A stretch of 64,000 nucleotides of DNA from Burkholderia sp. Bp8963 (GCF_003854275.1 NZ_QTQP01000001.1:186001-250000); one strand, 5' to 3'. Numbered from the stretch's first letter, positions 43,117 through 52,575 are shown. Program-made: numbers and translations. Notes: a model not told the origin generated them from the sequence alone.

Positions 43117-44184
43117 ATGGATTTCGTATTCGATGAGGACCAGGAAGCGCTGGCGGACAGCGTCAAGCGCCTGCTGATGACCGAGATGACGCCGGAGCTG
43201 ATCCGCGAGCTGTGGGCGACGCCGACCGGCCGCTCCGACGCGCTATGGTCGCTGTTCGCGTCGCAGGGGCTGACCGCCGTGTCGGTGCCCGACGCGCACG
43301 GCGGGCTCGGCCTGGGCGAGGTCGAATGGGCGCTGCTCGCGCAGGCCTACGGCTACTTCGGCAGCCCGGAGCCGCTGCTCGACACCGCGCTCGTCGCGAC
43401 CGGCGTGCTCGCACGGCTGCCGCAAAGCGAGTGGCGCGACGCGCTGCTGCGCGACATCGCCGAGGGCCGCGCGCGCGTCGCGCTCGTGCACCCGGTGAAC
43501 CCGTATGCGGCCGACGTGCACGTCGCGCAAGCATTGCTGTGCGAGCACCGCGGCGAGCTGCACCACGTCGACCCGCAGCACTGCGCGTGGCGCGCGGTCG
43601 ACAGCGTCGACCCGTCGCGGCGCCTGTTCACGCTCGACTGGGAGCCGACGTCGGCAACCCGCATCGCGAACGCCGACGAAGCCGCGCCGCTCCTCGCCCG
43701 CGCGCTCGACCACGGCGCGTTCGCGGTCGCCGCGCAACTGCTCGGCCTCACGCAGCGCGTGCTCGACGTCGCGATCGACTACAGCGCGCAGCGCAAGCAG
43801 TTCGGCAAGGCGATCGGCTCGTACCAGGCGCTCAAGCACCTGCTCGCCGACGTCGCGATCCGCTACGAGTTTGCGCGGCCGGTGGTCGCGCGCGCCGCGC
43901 AGGCGATCGCGAACGACCACCCGCAGCGCGCGGTGTTCGTGTCGCACGCGAAGCTCGCGGCGAGTGCCGCCGCGCAGCTTGCCGCGCGCCACACGATGCA
44001 GGTGCACGGCGCGATCGGCTACACGTGGGAGCTCGACCTGCAGATCTTCATGAAACGCATCTGGGCGCTCGCCACGAGCTGGGGCGACGGCGCCTTCCAC
44101 AAGGCCCGCGTGGCCGCAGCGATCCTCGACGACGCGCTGCCGATCGGCCCCGCGCAGACCTTCGACCTGGAGGAACAATCCTGA
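43117..44184 (+). CDS. ipdE2: Acyl-CoA dehydrogenase, beta subunit (IpdE2/FadE33-like)
   Basis: A 355-aa short ACAD: MDFVFDEDQEALADSVKRLL, AQRKQFGKAIGSYQALKHLLADV, and AIGYTWELDLQIFMKR. The usual C-terminal EI(Q)-type catalytic segment is absent, as in beta partners. Sits 29 bases after the alpha gene; its stop overlaps the thiolase start (TGATG). Forms the first ACAD heterotetramer. Confidence 0.8.
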   Translation: MDFVFDEDQEALADSVKRLLMTEMTPELIRELWATPTGRSDALWSLFASQGLTAVSVPDAHGGLGLGEVEWALLAQAYGYFGSPEPLLDTALVATGVLARLPQSEWRDALLRDIAEGRARVALVHPVNPYAADVHVAQALLCEHRGELHHVDPQHCAWRAVDSVDPSRRLFTLDWEPTSATRIANADEAAPLLARALDHGAFAVAAQLLGLTQRVLDVAIDYSAQRKQFGKAIGSYQALKHLLADVAIRYEFARPVVARAAQAIANDHPQRAVFVSHAKLAASAAAQLAARHTMQVHGAIGYTWELDLQIFMKRIWALATSWGDGAFHKARVAAAILDDALPIGPAQTFDLEEQS

Positions 44185-45335
44185 TGAAACAAGCCTATAT
44201 CGTCGACGCGCTGCGCACGCCGACCGGCCGCCGCAAGGGCGGGCTCGCGCACGTGCATGCAGCGGACCTCGGCGGCTTCGTGCTGAAGACGCTCGTCGCG
44301 CGCAACGCGATTCCCACCGACGACTACGACGACGTGATCTTCGGCTGCGTCGACACGATCGGCCCGCTCGCCGGCAACATCGCGCGCACCTGCTGGCTCG
44401 CGGCCGGCCTGCCGCTGCAGGTGCCCGGCGTGACCGTCGACCGCCAGTGCGGTTCGTCGCAGCAGGCCGTGCACTTCGCCGCGCAGGCGGTGATGAGCGG
44501 CGTGCAGGATGTGGTTGTCGCGGGCGGCGTGCAGACGATGACGCAGATCCCGATCTCGTCCGCGATGACCTGCGCGGCGCCGCTCGGCTTCACCGATCCG
44601 TTCTCCGGCAGCGCGGGCTGGCGCGCGCGCTTCGGCGACGCGCCGGTGTCGCAGTTCGTCGCCGCGCAGCGGATCGCCGATCACTGGAACCTGTCGCGCG
44701 ACACGATGGAACGCTACGCGCTCGAAAGCCACCGGCGCGCGATCGCGGCGATCGAGGCCGGGCATTTCAAGCGGGAAATCGTGCCGCTCGAAGGCGTGCT
44801 GCACGACGAGACGCCGCGCCCCGACACGTCGCTGGAAAAGATGGCGACGCTCGAACCGCTCGCGCCGGGCGGCTCGCTGACGGCCGCGGTCGCGAGCCAG
44901 ACCTGCGATGCAGCTGCCGCGCTGCTGATCGTCTCCGAGGATGCGCTGAAGCGCTACGGCCTGACGCCGCGCGCGCGAATCCACCACCTGAGCGTGCTCG
45001 GCGACGATCCGCTGTGGATGCTAACTGCACCGATCCCGGCGACGAAGGAAGCGCTGCGCAAGGCCGGCCTCGACTGGTCGCGGATCGACGTCGTCGAGCT
45101 GAACGAAGCATTCGCGTCGGTCGCGCTCGCATGGCTCGCCGATACGCGCTTCCCGCACGAGAAAACCAACCCGAATGGCGGCGGGATCGCGCTTGGCCAT
45201 CCGCTCGGCGCGACCGGCGCGCGGCTGATGACGACGTTGCTGCACGAACTGGAACGCACCGGCGGCCGCTACGGGCTGCAGACGATGTGCGAAGGCGGCG
45301 GCCTCGCGAACGTCACGATCATCGAGCGCATGTGA
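44184..45335 (+). CDS. fadA6: Thiolase (FadA6-like)
   Basis: A 383-aa thiolase. Nucleophile Cys in DRQCGSSQQAVH, VELNEAFASVALAW, GHPLGATGARLM (His) and the final Cys in TMCEGGGLANV. Cleaves 3-ketoacyl-CoA with CoA-SH; FadA6 acts late, on the beta-ketoacyl product of ring C/D breakdown. A single base overlap with ipdE2 shows coupling. A second thiolase gene lies at 50.1 kb, so which one is FadA6 is not certain. Confidence 0.78.
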   Translation: MKQAYIVDALRTPTGRRKGGLAHVHAADLGGFVLKTLVARNAIPTDDYDDVIFGCVDTIGPLAGNIARTCWLAAGLPLQVPGVTVDRQCGSSQQAVHFAAQAVMSGVQDVVVAGGVQTMTQIPISSAMTCAAPLGFTDPFSGSAGWRARFGDAPVSQFVAAQRIADHWNLSRDTMERYALESHRRAIAAIEAGHFKREIVPLEGVLHDETPRPDTSLEKMATLEPLAPGGSLTAAVASQTCDAAAALLIVSEDALKRYGLTPRARIHHLSVLGDDPLWMLTAPIPATKEALRKAGLDWSRIDVVELNEAFASVALAWLADTRFPHEKTNPNGGGIALGHPLGATGARLMTTLLHELERTGGRYGLQTMCEGGGLANVTIIERM

Positions 45336-45367
45336 GCGCCATCTTCCACGATCCACGAGGCATGAGC

Positions 45368-46246
45368 ATGGGAATCTGTAACGGACGCACCGTCATCATC
45401 ACCGGCGCGGGCGGCGGGCTCGGCCGCGAATACGCGCGCGCGTTCGCGGCCGAAGGCGCGGCGGTCGTCGTCAACGACATCCGGCACGACGCCGCGCAGG
45501 CCGTGTGCGACGAGATCGCACGCAGCGGCGGCCGCGCGCTCGCGAACTCGGATGACATCACGCGCGTCGACACCGCGCAGCGGATCGTCGACGCGGCACG
45601 CGACGCGTTCGGCGACGTGCACGTGCTCGTCAACAACGCGGGCATCTGCCGCGACAAGATGTTTACGAGCATGACCGAAGCGGACTGGGACGACGTGATG
45701 CGCGTGCACCTGCGCGGCCACTTCTGCCTGTCGAGCCTGCTCGCGCGTGCGTGGCGCGACGCCGCGAAAGCCGGCAACCCGGTCGATGCGCGGATCGTCA
45801 ACACGAGCTCCGGCGCCGGGCTGCAAGGCTCGATCGGCCAGTCGAACTACGGCGCCGCCAAGGCCGGCATCGCGGCGCTGACGCTGATGCAGGCCGTCGA
45901 GCTGCACCGCTACGGCGTGCGCGTGAACGCGCTCGCGCCGGCCGCGCGCACGTCGATGACCGAGGACGTGTTCGCCGACATGATGCGCAAGCCCGACGAC
46001 GGCGGGTTCGACCACTTCGACCCGGCCAACGTCGCGCCGCTCGTCGTGTGGCTCGGCAGCGCGTTGTCGGCCGACGTGACAGGGCAGGTGTTCGAGGTTG
46101 CCGGCGGGGTGATCGCCGTGGCGGAAGGCTGGCGCACGGGCCCGCGCGTCGATCGCGGCGCGCGCTGGGCGCCGGCCGAGGTCGGCCCGGCCGTCGCGCG
46201 GCTGATCGCCGACGCGCGCCCCGCTCAGCCCGTGTACGGGAGCTGA
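45368..46246 (+). CDS. ipdF: SDR dehydrogenase (IpdF-like)
   Basis: A 292-aa SDR: VIITGAGGGLGREYARAFAAEG (cofactor motif TGAxGxxG), NNAGI, and the active-site serine and YGAAKAGI (YxxxK). The ATG at 45368 has GAGG seven bases upstream; the ATG at 45362 is too close to it. IpdF works on the hydroxyl/keto group of the C/D-ring CoA ester. The C-terminal extension resembles HSD17B4-type SDRs. Assignment rests on cluster position and that extension. Confidence 0.75.
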   Translation: MGICNGRTVIITGAGGGLGREYARAFAAEGAAVVVNDIRHDAAQAVCDEIARSGGRALANSDDITRVDTAQRIVDAARDAFGDVHVLVNNAGICRDKMFTSMTEADWDDVMRVHLRGHFCLSSLLARAWRDAAKAGNPVDARIVNTSSGAGLQGSIGQSNYGAAKAGIAALTLMQAVELHRYGVRVNALAPAARTSMTEDVFADMMRKPDDGGFDHFDPANVAPLVVWLGSALSADVTGQVFEVAGGVIAVAEGWRTGPRVDRGARWAPAEVGPAVARLIADARPAQPVYGS

Positions 46247-46249
46247 GCC

Positions 46250-47596
46250 ATGGATCTCTCGCTCACCGACGAACAGCTGATGATCCGCGACGCGGCAGCG
46301 GACGTGCTCGCCGAGCGCAGCGCGTCCGCGGACGTGCGCCGTGCGCTCGATCAGGCGGCCGGCCGCGACGACGCGCTGTGGGCGACGCTGGCTGGCGAGC
46401 TCGGCTGGAACGCGCTCGCGCTGCCGGAGGCGGCGGGCGGCATGGGGCTCGGCGCGGTCGAGCAGACACTTCTGATGGAGCAGCTCGGCCGCCGCGTCGC
46501 GTGCGTGCCGTATTTCCCGACCGCGTGCGTGGCCGCGACCGCGCTCGCGCACTGCGGAACGCCGGCTTCGGCCGCGTGGCTCGCAAGGATCGCGGAAGGC
46601 ACATGCAGCGCGACGCTCGCGTTGCCGCTCGATTGGCCGTTTGGCGAGCTGGCGGGGATGCCAGCCGGCGAGCCGTTCGGCAATCGGCCCGGCACGCACG
46701 CGTGCGGTGCTTTCGGCGAATCGGCCGAGGCGCCCGCGCTCCCGTTCATCGCTGAAGAAACCGCGGGTGGCTTTGCGCTGTCCGGCAACTGCGCGCAGGT
46801 GCTCGACGGCGCGCGTGCGGATCTGCTGCTGATACCGGCGCGAATCGCGAACGAGGGGCGGTCGGTCGGGCTGTTTGCCGTCGACGTGCCGGCCGCTCGG
46901 TCCGGCCTGTCCGGTCTTGCCGTGACGCCGCTCGATACGCTCGACGCGACGCGGCCGCTCGCGCGGGTCGCGCTCGACGACCTGCGCGTGAGCCGCGATG
47001 CATTGCTCGCGGGCCGCGACGTCGCGCATGTGCTCGAACGCGCCGCGTGGTTCGCCGCGCTCGCGCTGGCCGCCGAACAGCTCGGCGGCGCGCAGCAGTG
47101 CCTCGACCTGACGCTCGACTACACGGGCCAGCGCGTGCAGTTCGGCCGCGCGATCGCGTCGTTCCAGGCGGTCAAGCATCGTTGCGCGCAGATGATGGTG
47201 CTGATCGAATCGGCGCGTTCGGCCGTGCTCGGCGCCGCGCACGCGTGGGATGCGGAGCAGGGCGCGACGAAGCCCGGCGCCGCGCTTTGCGCGGACATTG
47301 CCGCAGCAAAGGCCGCCGCGAACGACGCGTATGCGTTCTGCGCGCAGGAAGCGATCCAGCTGCACGGTGGGGTCGGCTTCACGTGGGAATACGACCCGCA
47401 TCTTTACTTCAAGCGCGCGCAAGCGTCGGGCGCGCAGTTCGGCACGACACCGCAACTGCTCGAATGGATTGCGCGCCATGCGATCGACGGCGCGCGGGCG
47501 GACAGCGCCGCACATGTGGTCGCCGCACATGTGGTCGCCGCGCCCGTGGCGCACGCGGCGCGTCCGTCCGCCGCCCGCGCAGGAGCATTCCAATGA
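46250..47596 (+). CDS. Acyl-CoA dehydrogenase, beta-type, with insert and tail
   Basis: A 448-aa ACAD, longer than the 355-380 aa usual for the beta partner. MDLSLTDEQLMIRDAAADVLA and LGWNALALPEAAGGMGLG are the N-terminal domain; QRVQFGRAIASFQAVKHRCAQM and GGVGFTWEYDPHLYFKRA the C-terminal. About 40 extra residues (Pro/Gly/Glu-rich, near 125-165) interrupt the middle. An Ala/His/Val tail follows, partly coded by a 15-bp tandem repeat. Probably pairs with the next gene as the second ACAD heterotetramer (FadE31/32-like). ATGA overlap downstream. Confidence 0.75.
   Translation: MDLSLTDEQLMIRDAAADVLAERSASADVRRALDQAAGRDDALWATLAGELGWNALALPEAAGGMGLGAVEQTLLMEQLGRRVACVPYFPTACVAATALAHCGTPASAAWLARIAEGTCSATLALPLDWPFGELAGMPAGEPFGNRPGTHACGAFGESAEAPALPFIAEETAGGFALSGNCAQVLDGARADLLLIPARIANEGRSVGLFAVDVPAARSGLSGLAVTPLDTLDATRPLARVALDDLRVSRDALLAGRDVAHVLERAAWFAALALAAEQLGGAQQCLDLTLDYTGQRVQFGRAIASFQAVKHRCAQMMVLIESARSAVLGAAHAWDAEQGATKPGAALCADIAAAKAAANDAYAFCAQEAIQLHGGVGFTWEYDPHLYFKRAQASGAQFGTTPQLLEWIARHAIDGARADSAAHVVAAHVVAAPVAHAARPSAARAGAFQ
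47507..47536. repeat. 15-bp tandem repeat inside an ACAD gene
   Basis: GCCGCACATGTGGTC occurs twice in tandem without change, with a third degenerate copy after it. It encodes repeated AAHVV in the C-terminal tail, outside the catalytic fold. Copy-number change would keep the frame. Confidence 0.75.
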
Positions 47597-48783
47597 ACAG
47601 CGAAACCCGCGAACAGCAATTGCGGCACGAAGTGGCCGACTGGGTGCAGTCGCACCTGACCGGCGAATTCGCCTGCCTGAAATACCGCGGCGGCCCTGGC
47701 GACGAGGAGGCGTGGCCCGCGCTGCGCAAGGCGTGGGAACAGGAACTCGCGAAGGGCGGCTGGACGGGGCTCGGCTGGCCGACGGAAGCGGGCGGCCGCG
47801 GCTTCACGGTCGCCGAGCAGGTGATTTTCCACGAGGAATACGCGCGCGCCGGCGGGCCGGGGCGGATGGGTCACATCGGCGAAGGGCTGCTCGGGCCGAC
47901 GCTCTTCGCATGCGGCACCGACGACCAGCGCGCGCGCTTCCTGCCCGGCATCCTCGCCGGCACGCAGTTCTGGTGCCAGGGCTATTCCGAGCCGGGCGCG
48001 GGCTCCGATCTCGCGAACGTGCGCACGCGCGCCGAGCAGGATGCTGACGGCGCATGGCGCGTGCACGGCCAGAAGGTCTGGACCTCGCTCGCGCACGATT
48101 CCGACTGGATCTTCGTGCTCGCGCGTACCGATCCCGCGTCGAAGGGCAACAAGGGGCTGTCGTTCCTGCTGATGCCGCTCGACCAGCCGGGCATCGAGAT
48201 CCGGCCGATCAGGCAGCTGAACGGCGGCGCGGAATTCAACGAAGTGTTTTTCGACGGCGCGCGCGCGGAAGGCCGCGACCTCGTCGGCGCGCCGGGCGAC
48301 GGCTGGCGGATCGCGATGACGCTGCTCGGCTTCGAACGCGGGATGTCGACGCTCGGCCAGCAGATGCAGTTCGTGCGCGAGCTCGAATGGGTGATCGACG
48401 CCGCGCGCCAATCGGGCGCGGACCGTGACCCGGTGGTGCGGCAGCGGATCGGCCGCGCGTGGGCCGGCCTGCGCGTGATGCGCTACAACGCGCTGCGGAT
48501 GCTGTCCGGCGCGGATGATGCCGCCGGCGCGCCGCTGCGGCGCGACGCGCTGATCTACAAGTACTACTGGTCGAACTGGCACCGCGACCTCGGCCAGCTC
48601 GCGATGGACGTGCTCGGCACGCGCGCGAACGTCGTCGATCCGTCCGACGACAAGCTCGCCCACCTGCAGCGCGTGTTCCTGTTTTCCCGTGCGGACACGA
48701 TCTACGCGGGCACCAACGAAATCCAGCTCAACATCATGGCCGAGCGCGGGCTCGGCATGCCCAAGGAACCCCGAGGAAACTGA
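47593..48783 (+). CDS. Acyl-CoA dehydrogenase, alpha-type
   Basis: A 396-aa ACAD: GLGWPTEAGGRGFTVAEQVIFHEEYARAGGP (one helical region, split by family loops), CQGYSEPGAGSDLANVRTRA, GQKVWTSLAHDSDWIFVLAR and YAGTNEIQLNIMAERGLGMP at the C-terminus. Full FAD-site motifs are present. With the preceding beta-type gene it gives a second alpha2beta2 dehydrogenase, likely acting after ring opening. Overlaps both neighbours by 1-4 bases, so the run is one translational unit. Confidence 0.8.
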   Translation: MNSETREQQLRHEVADWVQSHLTGEFACLKYRGGPGDEEAWPALRKAWEQELAKGGWTGLGWPTEAGGRGFTVAEQVIFHEEYARAGGPGRMGHIGEGLLGPTLFACGTDDQRARFLPGILAGTQFWCQGYSEPGAGSDLANVRTRAEQDADGAWRVHGQKVWTSLAHDSDWIFVLARTDPASKGNKGLSFLLMPLDQPGIEIRPIRQLNGGAEFNEVFFDGARAEGRDLVGAPGDGWRIAMTLLGFERGMSTLGQQMQFVRELEWVIDAARQSGADRDPVVRQRIGRAWAGLRVMRYNALRMLSGADDAAGAPLRRDALIYKYYWSNWHRDLGQLAMDVLGTRANVVDPSDDKLAHLQRVFLFSRADTIYAGTNEIQLNIMAERGLGMPKEPRGN

Positions 48784-49583
48784 TGACCGAACCCCAGATC
48801 CGTCCAGCCCCCGCCTATGTGCCGGGCCACCGGCTGCTCGCCGGCAAATCGGTGCTGATCACGGCCGCCGCCGGCGCCGGCATCGGCTTCGCGGCCGCAC
48901 GCCGCTGCGCGGAGGAAGGCTGCCGTGCGCTGTTCATCTCCGACATCCACGAAAAGCGTCTCGAACAGGCGGTCGACACACTGCGCGCCGAAACTGGGCT
49001 CCAGCAGATCTACGGACGGCTCTGCAACGTTGCTTCCGAGGACGACGTGCAGGCGCTCGTCGCCGACGCGCAAGCGCGGCTCGACGGCGTCGACGTGCTG
49101 ATCAACAACGCGGGGCTCGGCGGCGCGCGCCGCATCATCGATATGGACGATGCCGAATGGTCGCGGGTGATCGACATTAGCCTCACCGGGACGTTCCGGA
49201 TGACGCGCGCGATGCTGCCGCACATGCAGGCCCGCGGCCGCGGCGCGATCGTCAACAACGCATCGGTGCTCGGCTGGCGCGCGCAGGCGGAACAGGCGCA
49301 CTACGCGGCCGCGAAGGCGGGCGTGATGGCGCTCACGCGCTGCGCGGCGCTCGAAGCCGCGCCGTACGGCGTGCGCATCAACGCGGTCGCGCCGAGCATC
49401 GCGATGCACGATTTCCTGAAGAAGTCGGCCCCGGCCGACCTGCTGAATCAACTGGCGTCGCGCGAAGCGTTCGGGCGCGCCGCCGAAGTCTGGGAGGTTG
49501 CCAACGTGATGGTGTTTCTCGCAAGCGATTACGCGTCGTACATGACGGGCGAAGTCCTGTCGGTCAGCAGCCAGCACGCATGA
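48783..49583 (+). CDS. SDR oxidoreductase
   Basis: A 266-aa SDR with SVLITAAAGAGIGFAAARRC (a GAGIG variant of the nucleotide motif: TAAAGAGIG rather than TGxxxGxG), NNAGLGG, and the catalytic Ser...YAAAKAG triad. C-terminal pattern SDYASYMTGEVLSVS. It probably oxidises a 3-hydroxyacyl-CoA in beta-oxidation after the second ACAD. Substrate inferred from the operon order (ACAD, SDR, MaoC, thiolase). Confidence 0.75.
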   Translation: MTEPQIRPAPAYVPGHRLLAGKSVLITAAAGAGIGFAAARRCAEEGCRALFISDIHEKRLEQAVDTLRAETGLQQIYGRLCNVASEDDVQALVADAQARLDGVDVLINNAGLGGARRIIDMDDAEWSRVIDISLTGTFRMTRAMLPHMQARGRGAIVNNASVLGWRAQAEQAHYAAAKAGVMALTRCAALEAAPYGVRINAVAPSIAMHDFLKKSAPADLLNQLASREAFGRAAEVWEVANVMVFLASDYASYMTGEVLSVSSQHA

Positions 49584-50086
49584 TGGACGCGACCCTCGAC
49601 CCCGTGCGCACGATGCCCCCGGCGGCCCCGATACCCCGCGTGTTCGCGCATCCCGGCGAACTGGCCGCCGCCGTCGGCGACACGCTCGGCGCAAGCGCGT
49701 GGCTCGCGATCGACCAGCGCCGCATCGACGGCTTCGCGGACGCGACAGGCGACCACCAATGGGTGCACGTCGATCCCGTGCGCGCGAAGGACGGCCCGTT
49801 CGGCGCATGCATCGCGCACGGCTACCTGACGCTGTCGCTCGTGAATCATTTCCTGCCGCAGATCGTGCGCATCGACGGCGCGCGACTCGGCGTCAACTAC
49901 GGCTGCGACCGGATCCGTTTCCCGGCGCCGGTGAAGGTCGGCGCGCGTGTGCGCGGCATCGGCGAACTGCTGCGTGTCGAGCCGCTCGACGGCGGCGTGC
50001 AGGCGTGGATCCGCGTGACCGTCGAGATCGAAGGCGAAGCCAAGCCCGGTTGTGTGGCCGACACGATCAGCCGTTACTACTTCTAG
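49580..50086 (+). CDS. MaoC-like (R)-enoyl-CoA hydratase
   Basis: A 168-aa hot-dog protein. The hydratase-2 motif is intact: ATGDHQWVHVDPVRA (Asp and His), GPFGACIAHGYLTLSL. A single-domain MaoC usually works as a homodimer. It starts on the SDR stop (ATGATGG, two possible Met). Likely hydrates the enoyl-CoA made by the second ACAD. Confidence 0.82.
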   Translation: MMDATLDPVRTMPPAAPIPRVFAHPGELAAAVGDTLGASAWLAIDQRRIDGFADATGDHQWVHVDPVRAKDGPFGACIAHGYLTLSLVNHFLPQIVRIDGARLGVNYGCDRIRFPAPVKVGARVRGIGELLRVEPLDGGVQAWIRVTVEIEGEAKPGCVADTISRYYF

Positions 50087-50104
50087 ATTCAGAGAGCCAG
50101 ACAC

Positions 50105-51310
50105 ATGGAAGACGCAGTCATCGTTTCCGTCGCACGCACGCCGATCGGAAAGGCGTTTCGCGGCCTGTTCAACGACACCGAGGCGCCCGCGCTCGGCGGC
50201 CACGTGGTGCGCGCGGCGCTCGAGCGCGCGGGCGTCGCGCCGGCCGACGTCGACGACGTGGTGATCGGCTGCGCCGCGCAGCAGGGCACGCAGGGCTACA
50301 ACATCGGCCGCCTGTCGGCCGCTGCCGCCGGGCTGCCGGCGTCGGTGCCCGGCATGGCAATCGATCGCATGTGCTCGTCGGGCCTGATGTCGATCGCGAG
50401 CGCCGCGCGCAGCATCGGCGCGGGCGACGCGCGGATCGTCGTCGCGGGCGGCGTCGAGTCGATCTCGCTCACGCAGAACAAGCACAAGAACGCGTATCGC
50501 GCGCGTTCGCAGGCGGTGCTCGCACATCAGCCGGCCGCCTATATCGCGATGATGGAAACGGCCGAGATCGTGTCGCGCCGCTACGGAATCTCGCGCGCGG
50601 CGCAGGACGCCTTCGCGTTGCAGAGCCACCAGCGCACGGCCGACGCGCAGGCGGCCGGCCGCTTCGACGCGGAAATCGCGCCGCTCGACGTGCGGCGCGC
50701 GCTGTTCGACAAGGAGGGCAACCCGGCCGGTCACGAGGACGTGCAGGCCGCGCGCGACGAAGGCGTGCGCGCCGACACGACGGCAGAGCGGCTCGCGGGG
50801 CTGAAGCCGTCGTGGAGCGGCGGCAAGGTGGTCGGACAGGGCGAATTCGTGACGGCCGGCAACGCGTCGCAGCTGTCGGACGGCGCGGCGGCCGTGGTCG
50901 TGATGTCGCGCAGCGAGGCGCAGCGCCGCGGCCTGACGCCGCTCGGCGCGTTCCGCGGGCTCGCGGTGGCCGGCTGCGAGCCGGACGAGATGGGCATCGG
51001 CCCCGTGTTCGCGATCCCGAAGCTGCTGGCGCGCTTCGGGATGACCGTGGCCGACGTCGGGCTGTGGGAGCTGAACGAGGCGTTCGCGTGCCAGGCGCTG
51101 TACTGCCGCGACACGCTCGGCATTCCGGACGAACGGCTGAACGTCGACGGTGGCGCGATCGCGCTTGGCCATCCGTTCGGCATGTCCGGCACGCGGATGA
51201 CGATGCATGCACTGCTCGAAGGCGCGCGCCGCGGCGTGCGGCATGCGGTCGTGACGATGTGCATCGGCGGCGGGATGGGCGCGGCTGCGTTGTTCGAGGT
51301 CGGCGCGTAG
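50105..51310 (+). CDS. Thiolase (acetyl-CoA acetyltransferase type)
   Basis: A 401-aa thiolase: Cys in [45 protein letters not shown] and the closing [16 protein letters not shown]. All catalytic residues present. It ends block 2 and completes the ACAD-SDR-MaoC-thiolase set, thus a full second beta-oxidation round. It may instead be the true FadA6 counterpart. Confidence 0.85.
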   Translation: MEDAVIVSVARTPIGKAFRGLFNDTEAPALGGHVVRAALERAGVAPADVDDVVIGCAAQQGTQGYNIGRLSAAAAGLPASVPGMAIDRMCSSGLMSIASAARSIGAGDARIVVAGGVESISLTQNKHKNAYRARSQAVLAHQPAAYIAMMETAEIVSRRYGISRAAQDAFALQSHQRTADAQAAGRFDAEIAPLDVRRALFDKEGNPAGHEDVQAARDEGVRADTTAERLAGLKPSWSGGKVVGQGEFVTAGNASQLSDGAAAVVVMSRSEAQRRGLTPLGAFRGLAVAGCEPDEMGIGPVFAIPKLLARFGMTVADVGLWELNEAFACQALYCRDTLGIPDERLNVDGGAIALGHPFGMSGTRMTMHALLEGARRGVRHAVVTMCIGGGMGAAALFEVGA

Positions 51311-51395
51311 CGGCCGGCCGGCTCGGCGGCGTGGCTGCGCCGTCGGGCGAGGGTGCGATTCAGGACCCTTCGAGGCCGCGGCACTGACCGCATGG

Positions 51396-51429
51396 GACCC
51401 GAGTAAGCGCTAAAGCACCAACTCGGGTC
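51396..51429 (+). promoter_or_regulatory. Inverted repeat before the YCF48-RND-kshA unit
   Basis: GACCCGAGT (51396-51404) and ACTCGGGTC (51421-51429) are perfect complements around 16 bases that include AGCGCT. It lies between the thiolase stop and the next gene. Either an operator or the terminator of block 2; no clear T run follows. Confidence 0.4.
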
Positions 51430-51452
51430 GACAAAAATGATGGAGACAAGCG

Positions 51453-52493
51453 ATGAAACGAACCCTGCCCGGACTCGCGATGTCGGCACTCGTGCTCGGC
51501 GCCGCGCTGTTCGCGTTTTCGCCGCGCCCGCTGCCGGCGTTCCCGGTCACCGCGATCCATGCGGATCGCCTGCAGATCAACGGGCTGGCGCGGGCCGGCG
51601 CGCGCATCGTCGCGGTCGGCGAGCGCGGCGTGATCCTGCTGAGCGACGACTCCGGCGCGCACTGGCGGCCGGCGTCGGTCACGCCCGACCCGGGCTCGAC
51701 GCTCACGCAGGTGCACTTCGTCACGCCGACGCTCGGGATCGCGGTCGGCCACGACGGCCGCATCGTCCGTAGCGACGACGCCGGTGCGCACTGGCGCGAC
51801 GTGCATGCGGCGCCCGCGCATTCCGATCCGCTGCTGTCGGTGTGGGGCACCGCGAACGGGCCGCTGTTCGCGGCCGGCAGTTTCGGCCAGCTGCTGCAGT
51901 CGAACGACGCCGGCGCGACCTGGCAGACGGTGAAGACGCCCGCCGGCGACCGGCATCTCAACGCGATCGTCGGCGATGGCCACGGCAACCTGCTGATTGC
52001 GGGCGAGAGCGGCACGCTGCTGCGCTCGACCGACAACGGCGCGAGCTGGGACAAGCGGCCGTCGCCGTACGCGGGCTCGCTGTTCGGCGCGCTAATGCTC
52101 GCGAACGGCGACTGGGTCGCGTACGGGATGCGCGGCAACGTGCTGCGCAGCACCGATCGCGGCGACACCTGGACCCATGTCGACTGCCACGTGCCCGTGT
52201 CGTACTTCGGCGCGACCCAGCTTCCCGACGGTGAACTGGTGCTGGTCGGCCAGGGCGGGGCGATCGTCGCGTCGCACGACGGCGGGTTGACCTTTGACGT
52301 GCGCAAGCTCGGCGGCGTGCAGAGCCTCGCGGCGGTGCTCGACATGGGGCACGGCGCGCTGCTGCTCGGCGGCGAGGCGGGCGTCGCGCCACTCGCCGGA
52401 TCAGGCGCGACGCGTCTGCCGCTCGCAGGATCAAGCGCGACGCACTCGACACTCGCCGGATCAAGCGCGACGCATCCGTCGCTGCCGTCCTGA
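51453..52493 (+). CDS. YCF48/BNR-repeat exported protein
   Basis: A 346-aa protein with a signal peptide or anchor (MKRTLPGLAMSALVLGAALFAF). It then has repeated beta-propeller blades of the YCF48 type: GERGVILLSDDSGAHW, GHDGRIVRSDDAGAHW, GSFGQLLQSNDAGATW, GESGTLLRSTDNGASW, MRGNVLRSTDRGDTW. The C-terminus is a 3 x 10-residue repeat (LAGSxATxxx). Such proteins are found beside RND/MMPL transporters in lipid- and steroid-degrading clusters. Likely periplasmic partner of the transporter that follows. GGAG site before the ATG. Confidence 0.8.
   Translation: MKRTLPGLAMSALVLGAALFAFSPRPLPAFPVTAIHADRLQINGLARAGARIVAVGERGVILLSDDSGAHWRPASVTPDPGSTLTQVHFVTPTLGIAVGHDGRIVRSDDAGAHWRDVHAAPAHSDPLLSVWGTANGPLFAAGSFGQLLQSNDAGATWQTVKTPAGDRHLNAIVGDGHGNLLIAGESGTLLRSTDNGASWDKRPSPYAGSLFGALMLANGDWVAYGMRGNVLRSTDRGDTWTHVDCHVPVSYFGATQLPDGELVLVGQGGAIVASHDGGLTFDVRKLGGVQSLAAVLDMGHGALLLGGEAGVAPLAGSGATRLPLAGSSATHSTLAGSSATHPSLPS
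52391..52480. repeat. Three 30-bp tandem repeats at the 3' end of the YCF48-like gene
   Basis: Units at 52391, 52421 and 52451, each 30 bases, share the core GGATCA(A/G)GCGCGACGC and encode the LAGSxATxxx decapeptide. Recent in-frame expansion is likely. Confidence 0.8.
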
Positions 52494-52575
52494 CACGCGG
52501 CGGCCGGTTCCGCCAGCCGTCGTCCGTTTCCGCGAGTTTCCGCTCCGCCAGCCGTTCCGATACGAGGAAAGTTCC

